Notes under the pieces: generated by a model
What the model was told of the DNA's origin: nothing
Databases searched by the model: none
Seen by the model: the letters and a program-made list of their open reading frames with translations, nothing else
Part shown: in pieces, positions 59,519 through 64,000 of the stretch
Layout: each line of letters begins with the position of its first letter
How positions within the stretch are numbered: the stretch's first letter is position 1
Made by a program: the position numbers and the translations under genes
DNA from: Distichodus sexfasciatus
Lineage: Eukaryota > Chordata > Actinopteri > Characiformes > Distichodontidae
DNA: 64,000 nucleotides
Direction: 5' to 3'
NCBI GenBank assembly: GCA_032718565.1
Contig: JAVGVS010000053.1
Coordinates: 2,018,288 to 2,082,287, forward strand

Positions 59519-60525
59519 AGTAAACTTTGTCATCTCTGTTATATACTGTACGGGTATACAGAGAGACGAGACGACGTGGCTCCAGTTTTCACAGTGCAAA
59601 CAACAAAGAACAATAGGCTCCATAGAATAACAATATATAAATAGAATATAAAATATACACTTTAAACTAGAAATGGTGTATTAAATATAAACTAGAAGTA
59701 GAAAGAGAGACATTTAGGATGCAGTATTCAACCTACAACTATGGTATTGTAAATGACTTTTACACTGAATGTGCATGAGGTCAGTAATTAGTAATGGCAG
59801 TAATGTAATGACAATCACTCACTTAAAATTCACAGTTGCTGTTGTTTTAAACTGGGTGTGAAGAGCAGACTTTACAACAAGGTTACTACTTCTTGTTATT
59901 ATCAGTGTTCCCTGATGGTTCTACAAAATGTGAAGTGACACTTGGTGGAACCTTCGGAGAACCTTTAGGGAACCTTCCCTGTTTGCTGGGTAATTCGTTC
60001 GTTCCTCATTTAATTCATGCACCCAGTTTTAACATTCTCAGAGACCTAAAAACGATAATTGTATTTCCTCTTTAAAACTTTCAAGTAAAATTGGCCATGA
60101 TCAATGTACAAATATGAAAGTGTGTATGTGGGTACCCAAGAAGAAATGAGGTAAGCTTTCATTCCATCATACATACACAGATACCTTTGAGTAATATCCC
60201 TTTAAGATCCGAACATCAGTATCTGCAGTAAACCTGATTCAGCTGATTTGGTCTCGTATGGTGTTTTTTTTTCCTGACGTGGTTAAAACGTATTTTCCGC
60301 AATTTGTGGTGCCATGAGTCGGGATTATAGCTGGGACCCTGCAGAGGCTCTTAATTAAAAATCCAACTTCCCCCCGGTGTCAAGGACAGTGCAGACTGCG
60401 GATTTCCCCGAGCAGAACCTCACACCTAACCGACAGAAAAACATGCATTAAAAACCTTCCACACCGACAAACAAAATAGCTCCAGAATATATGTGGTTGT
60501 GTTTTAACCAGTTCCTGATTAATGT

Positions 60526-60760
60526 GTGAGGTGGGGTGATTCTAAGTGTGTTGGTTGGTGTGCTGGCTGCATCGTGGATCTGTTTGCAGATGAGAGGAGG
60601 TTTCGGAGGAGAAACCCCCCACCGGCCTCCAGAGCAGCAGCTAAAAATAGCCGCGGAATTCCCTTATTGAGCGAGCGGCTCGGATCCGCTGCAGCGCCGC
60701 CGCCATCAACAATTTATACATGTGCCATTATAGCAGCAGCAGCAGCAGCAGCAGGCCGGG
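60526..60760. promoter_or_regulatory. GC-rich block with MEF2-type site
   Basis: Non-repetitive GC-rich sequence with CpGs, the perfect MEF2 consensus CTAAAAATAG at 60641-60650, gcgccgccgccatc and a short (agc)n run at 60731. An enhancer or a 5' end of a rightward gene are both possible. Confidence 0.3.
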
Positions 60761-60789
60761 CGGGTGTGGCTGTGTGTGTCTGTCTGTTT

Positions 60790-61034
<245 letters not shown>

Positions 61035-61159
61035 CGCATCACTTCTTCCAGAGACATGGTATTGCCATGTTTTTTTCTTTGGTTTGTATTTGAAAAACAC
61101 AAAAACAGAATTAAAACAAAAAAAATCTGAGATATTCCAAACAAAACAAAACAAAGCAA

Positions 61160-62165
61160 AAACGACTAGACAAAATCATTGGCACCTTTCCAGAATTGTA
61201 AGAAATAATTGTATTTCACACATGTGATCATTTCCACATGAAACCATTTATTGAGTGTCTGTTTGTACCACACTGAGCATGGAGAAAAGAAAGAAGAGCA
61301 AAGAATTGTCTGCGGATTGGGAACCAAAATTGTGGAAAAGCATGGACAATAACATGGCTACAAGTCCATCTCCAGAGATCGTAATATTCCTGTGTCCACA
61401 GTGTCCACTGTGCGCAACATTGTGTAGAAGTTTGCAGCCCAAGGCACTATAGAAGGTCTCAGAAGGTCGCAGGTTCGAATCCAGGGCCGGTAAAGTTACC
61501 ACTGAGGTACTCATGAGCAAGGTACCGTACCCAAGCACTGCTCCCCGGGCGCTTGTTAGCTGCCCATTGCTCCTTCACGGATGGGTTAAATGCAGAGGTC
61601 ACATTTCATTTTGGTGTGCTGTGCTGTGGTGTGTTCACAATGACAAATAATCACTCACTTTCACTATAGCCAATCTTTCTGGACGTGGACGAACAAGTAA
61701 AACTGATGAAAGGTTGCAACGAAGGATTGTTCGAATGGTGGATAAAGAACCTTGATCAATTTCCAAACAAATCTGACCTGCAGGCACAGGGTGCAACATA
61801 CAACATATGTTCTGGGGACATATGAGACTAAAGTACAGCTTTTTGGTAAAGCGCATCATTCTACTGTTTACCGAAAACAAAGTGAGGCATTCAAAGAATG
61901 CGGTGCCTACAGTCTAACATGGTGGCGTTTCACTGATGTTTTGGGACTTGCATGGTGTTGTGAAATCAGAAGACTACCAACGAATTCTGGAGCGCAGTGT
62001 AGGGCCCAATGTCAGAAAGCCTGTCAGAAAGGTTTTGTGTGTTTTTCTAATGCAAACATGATATACATGACAATACCAAAGCATTTGTGATTGCAGCAAT
62101 TTTTCTGGGAGATAGGTTGCATTATCTAATATAAAAGCAGGGGTGCTGATATTTTTGGCCATGAC
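61160..62165 (+). mobile_element. Decayed Tc1/mariner element split by a SINE
   Basis: Left flank aaaatcattggcacctttcc and right end gatatttttggccatgacta are near-inverted Tc1-type termini. Peptide remnants are visible: SGRGRTSKTDERLQRRIVRM at about 61675-61735 and a WGHMRLKYSFLVKR-like piece near 61820. Many stops; much older than the two jak3 Tc1 copies. Confidence 0.6.
61453..61661 (+). repeat. Nested family-A SINE with 8-bp target duplication
   Basis: 5' truncated copy (starts aaggtctcagaaggtcgcag) flanked by direct repeats cactatag at 61445-61452 and 61662-61669. Tail cacaatgacaaataatcact. Confidence 0.85.
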
Positions 62166-62189
62166 TAAAAAGATAAATTAGATAATTAG

Positions 62190-62535
62190 ATAAACGTGTG
62201 TGTGTCTGTGTAGGCTTATGTGTATCAGTATATGGTTGTTGGATTTTTTGGATATGTGTGTGATTTGTGTATCTGTGTGTTATTTTGTGTGGTTGTGGGA
62301 TTTTGTGTGCTTAAATATATTTGTTTATCTGCATGTAATTGTGTGAATGTTTTTTTTATATCGTATCTATGTTTCTAATGCTGTGTGCCTCTATTTTGTT
62401 TGAGTTGAATGTGTTTGTGTGTGTCTGTGTGTGGTTGTGTGAATGTATGTGTGTGTATAAACATCTATATGTTTCTGTGTGTGTCTAGTTGTATGTTGTG
62501 ACTGCGTGTAATTTTGTGTGGTTTTATGAGGCTGT
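62190..62535. repeat. Degenerate GT-rich tract
   Basis: Variants of tgtgtgtctgtgtgtggttg and gattttgtgtg without a fixed period; no coding potential. Confidence 0.7.
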
Positions 62536-62589
62536 GTGTCATTACTGAGAGTCAAATAAAGGGAAATTGAATCCATGGACTGATAGTAG

Positions 62590-62753
62590 TGGACAGCCTT
62601 GTTATCTTTCTCTCTCTTTCTCTCCTCCTTTTCTTTTTTCTCCCACTTTTCTTTCTCTCACACAATCTCTTACTCATCCCCACGATTCTCCCTTTTTATG
62701 TCTCACACACTTTCTTTCTCTCACTCTCTCACTTATTCCCCCACCTCTCGCTT

Positions 62754-62786
<33 letters not shown>

Positions 62787-63130
62787 CCCATCTTTCTTTC
62801 TTTCTTTCTTTCTCTCTCTCTCTCTCTCTCTCTCCCCTTCTTTCTTTCTCTCTCGCTCCTCCACCTCTCTCTCTCCTCCTTTGTATCTCTCACGTGTTCT
62901 CTTGCTCCCCAACCTTTCTTTTTTGCGCGCTCTCTCTCCCCATATTTCTCTCTCTCCTGCCTCTCTCTTTCAACCACTTTTCTTTCTCTATCACTCCCCA
63001 CCTTTCTTTCATCTCTGTCTATCCCCCACCTCTCTCTCTCTCTCTCTCCCTCACTTTTCTTCCTCTCACACACCCTCTCACTCCCCCTCTCTCCTCTTCC
63101 ATCTTTTCACACACACACACATATTCACAC
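62590..63130. repeat. 540-bp polypyrimidine (CT-rich) tract
   Basis: Almost pure C+T on the plus strand, with tctctc and ctttctttctt sub-blocks. It is open in all three plus frames, giving Ser/Leu/Phe-rich translations of about 200 residues. These are composition artefacts. Confidence 0.92.
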
Positions 63131-63631
63131 GTTCTCTCTCTCCCCCTTGCTTCACTGCTCTTGTGCTGTTCTTCTTTTCCCCCAACTATGACACATAACC
63201 GCTAGTTTTCCTTTCCCCTCTCTAATGTCCTCTTAAAGACAGTCGAACCTTAGATTTGTCTAATAAGACATTTTAGTGTGTGTTGATCTCCTAAGAGATC
63301 CTCATCAATTAAAACTAAAAGAGGTGAAAGACTGACTTTTGGTTTCCAAACTCCGAGCTCAAGGTGTAATATTATTTCCATCTAGTCATCATGGGAATAT
63401 ATGGAAGTGCTTCACAAAGACAGCAAGACGTGAATGTGTGTGTGTGTGTCCATTTGTGTGTATGCGAGAGAGTGTGAGTGTGTGGCCGGTAAGATAAGAG
63501 GGTTTACGGGCCTTTGAACTGTTCAGCATCAATTGCTTGCCTCTATTCCTCATCGTTGTCTCTCTATGCAGCCTGTGTGTCCAAACTGTTGTGAGTGTGA
63601 ACTGTATATATATAACATGAGGTTTAGAATG

Positions 63632-63635
<4 letters not shown>

Positions 63636-63682
<47 letters not shown>
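63636..63682. repeat. (AT)n microsatellite
   Basis: About 23 uninterrupted AT units. A (GT)n/(GA)n microsatellite follows at 63757-63820. Confidence 0.95.
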
Positions 63683-63684
<2 letters not shown>

Positions 63685-63829
63685 CCTTTTGATGCCATTA
63701 TTTTTCTCTCTCTGACACATGACTGTCTTTTTACTCACTTGTGTGTCAATCTCGGTTGTGTGTGTGTGAGAGAGAGAGAGAGTGTGTGTGTATGCTCCGT
63801 GTGTGTGTATGCTCCGTGTCTCTTTGTCA

Positions 63830-64000
63830 CCAGGTCCATTTGCATGGCAGCTCTTAACAAGCCGAGCTGCTCTTTCTTCACCCTGCATCCTAATTACGTG
63901 TCTCAAAGAGACTCTGTCCAGCCCCTACTTCTGAGGCCGGCGTGACGGAGAGCAGCACACAGCTGATGACCGGACGGACGAGTGCAGACCGGACGGCGGA
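63830..64000 (+). other. GC-rich window edge, possible start of next gene
   Basis: Unique, CpG-containing sequence (gaggccggcgtgacggagag, gaccggacggacgag) rises at the window edge, with a perfect POU octamer ATTTGCAT at 63838-63845. In human the gene after CCDC124 is KCNN1, but no KCNN1 coding sequence is visible here. Confidence 0.25.

Noticed and set aside
62567..63205. Open frames of about 200 residues in all plus frames
   Set aside because: Composition artefact of a C/T-rich tract; Ser/Leu/Phe only, no domain, all frames equally open.
63830..64000. kcnn1 first exon
   Set aside because: Expected from human synteny, but no recognisable SK-channel coding sequence is in the window.

Overview
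The window is nuclear DNA from a vertebrate, almost certainly a teleost fish. It holds three multi-exon protein genes with GT-AG introns and a dense set of fish-type transposons: Tc1, hAT, DIRS and tRNA-derived SINEs, plus long microsatellites. There are no operons, CRISPR arrays or prokaryotic features. The species cannot be named from sequence alone.

Genes, left to right. (1) 1272-29914, minus strand: Janus kinase jak3. I traced 23 coding exons with consistent splice phases; they encode 1105 residues in the order FERM, SH2, pseudokinase, kinase. (2) 35874-43194, minus strand: sodium/iodide symporter slc5a5, 15 coding exons, 615 residues. (3) 47977-56783, plus strand: ribosome-associated factor ccdc124, 4 coding exons, 214 residues, with a likely non-coding first exon ending at 45624. 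JAK3, SLC5A5 and CCDC124 are also neighbours on human 19p13.11, which supports the paralogue assignments. As I recall the human map, slc5a5 is inverted here and RPL18A is absent from the interval. The three genes share no pathway: cytokine signalling, iodide uptake and ribosome hibernation/recycling.

Transposons. jak3 is about 28.6 kb for 3.3 kb of coding sequence, and much of the difference is mobile DNA. Its introns carry two full-length but dead Tc1 elements (6750-8345 and 14849-16421), a 4.4-kb DIRS retrotransposon with both inverted terminal repeats and the internal complementary region (21137-25505), several SINEs, and a dispersed palindromic family rich in gtagc. The jak3-slc5a5 spacer (29915-35873) has no gene but contains two hairpins and an hAT element with a perfect 8-bp target duplication. 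The slc5a5-ccdc124 spacer is divergent and carries a degenerate 21-bp minisatellite. Intron 1 of ccdc124 holds repeats, a MADF-like fragment and a CTCF-like site.

The right end (56784-64000) has no recognisable coding exon. It contains SINEs, a decayed Tc1 with a nested SINE, a GC-rich block with a MEF2-type site, very long simple repeats, and unique GC-rich sequence at the edge that may be the start of the next gene.

I found no convincing undescribed system. The best leads are Ser at the position of human JAK3 Cys909, an in-frame alternative donor in the FERM-encoding exon of jak3, the two intergenic hairpins, and the well-preserved but internally deleted DIRS element.
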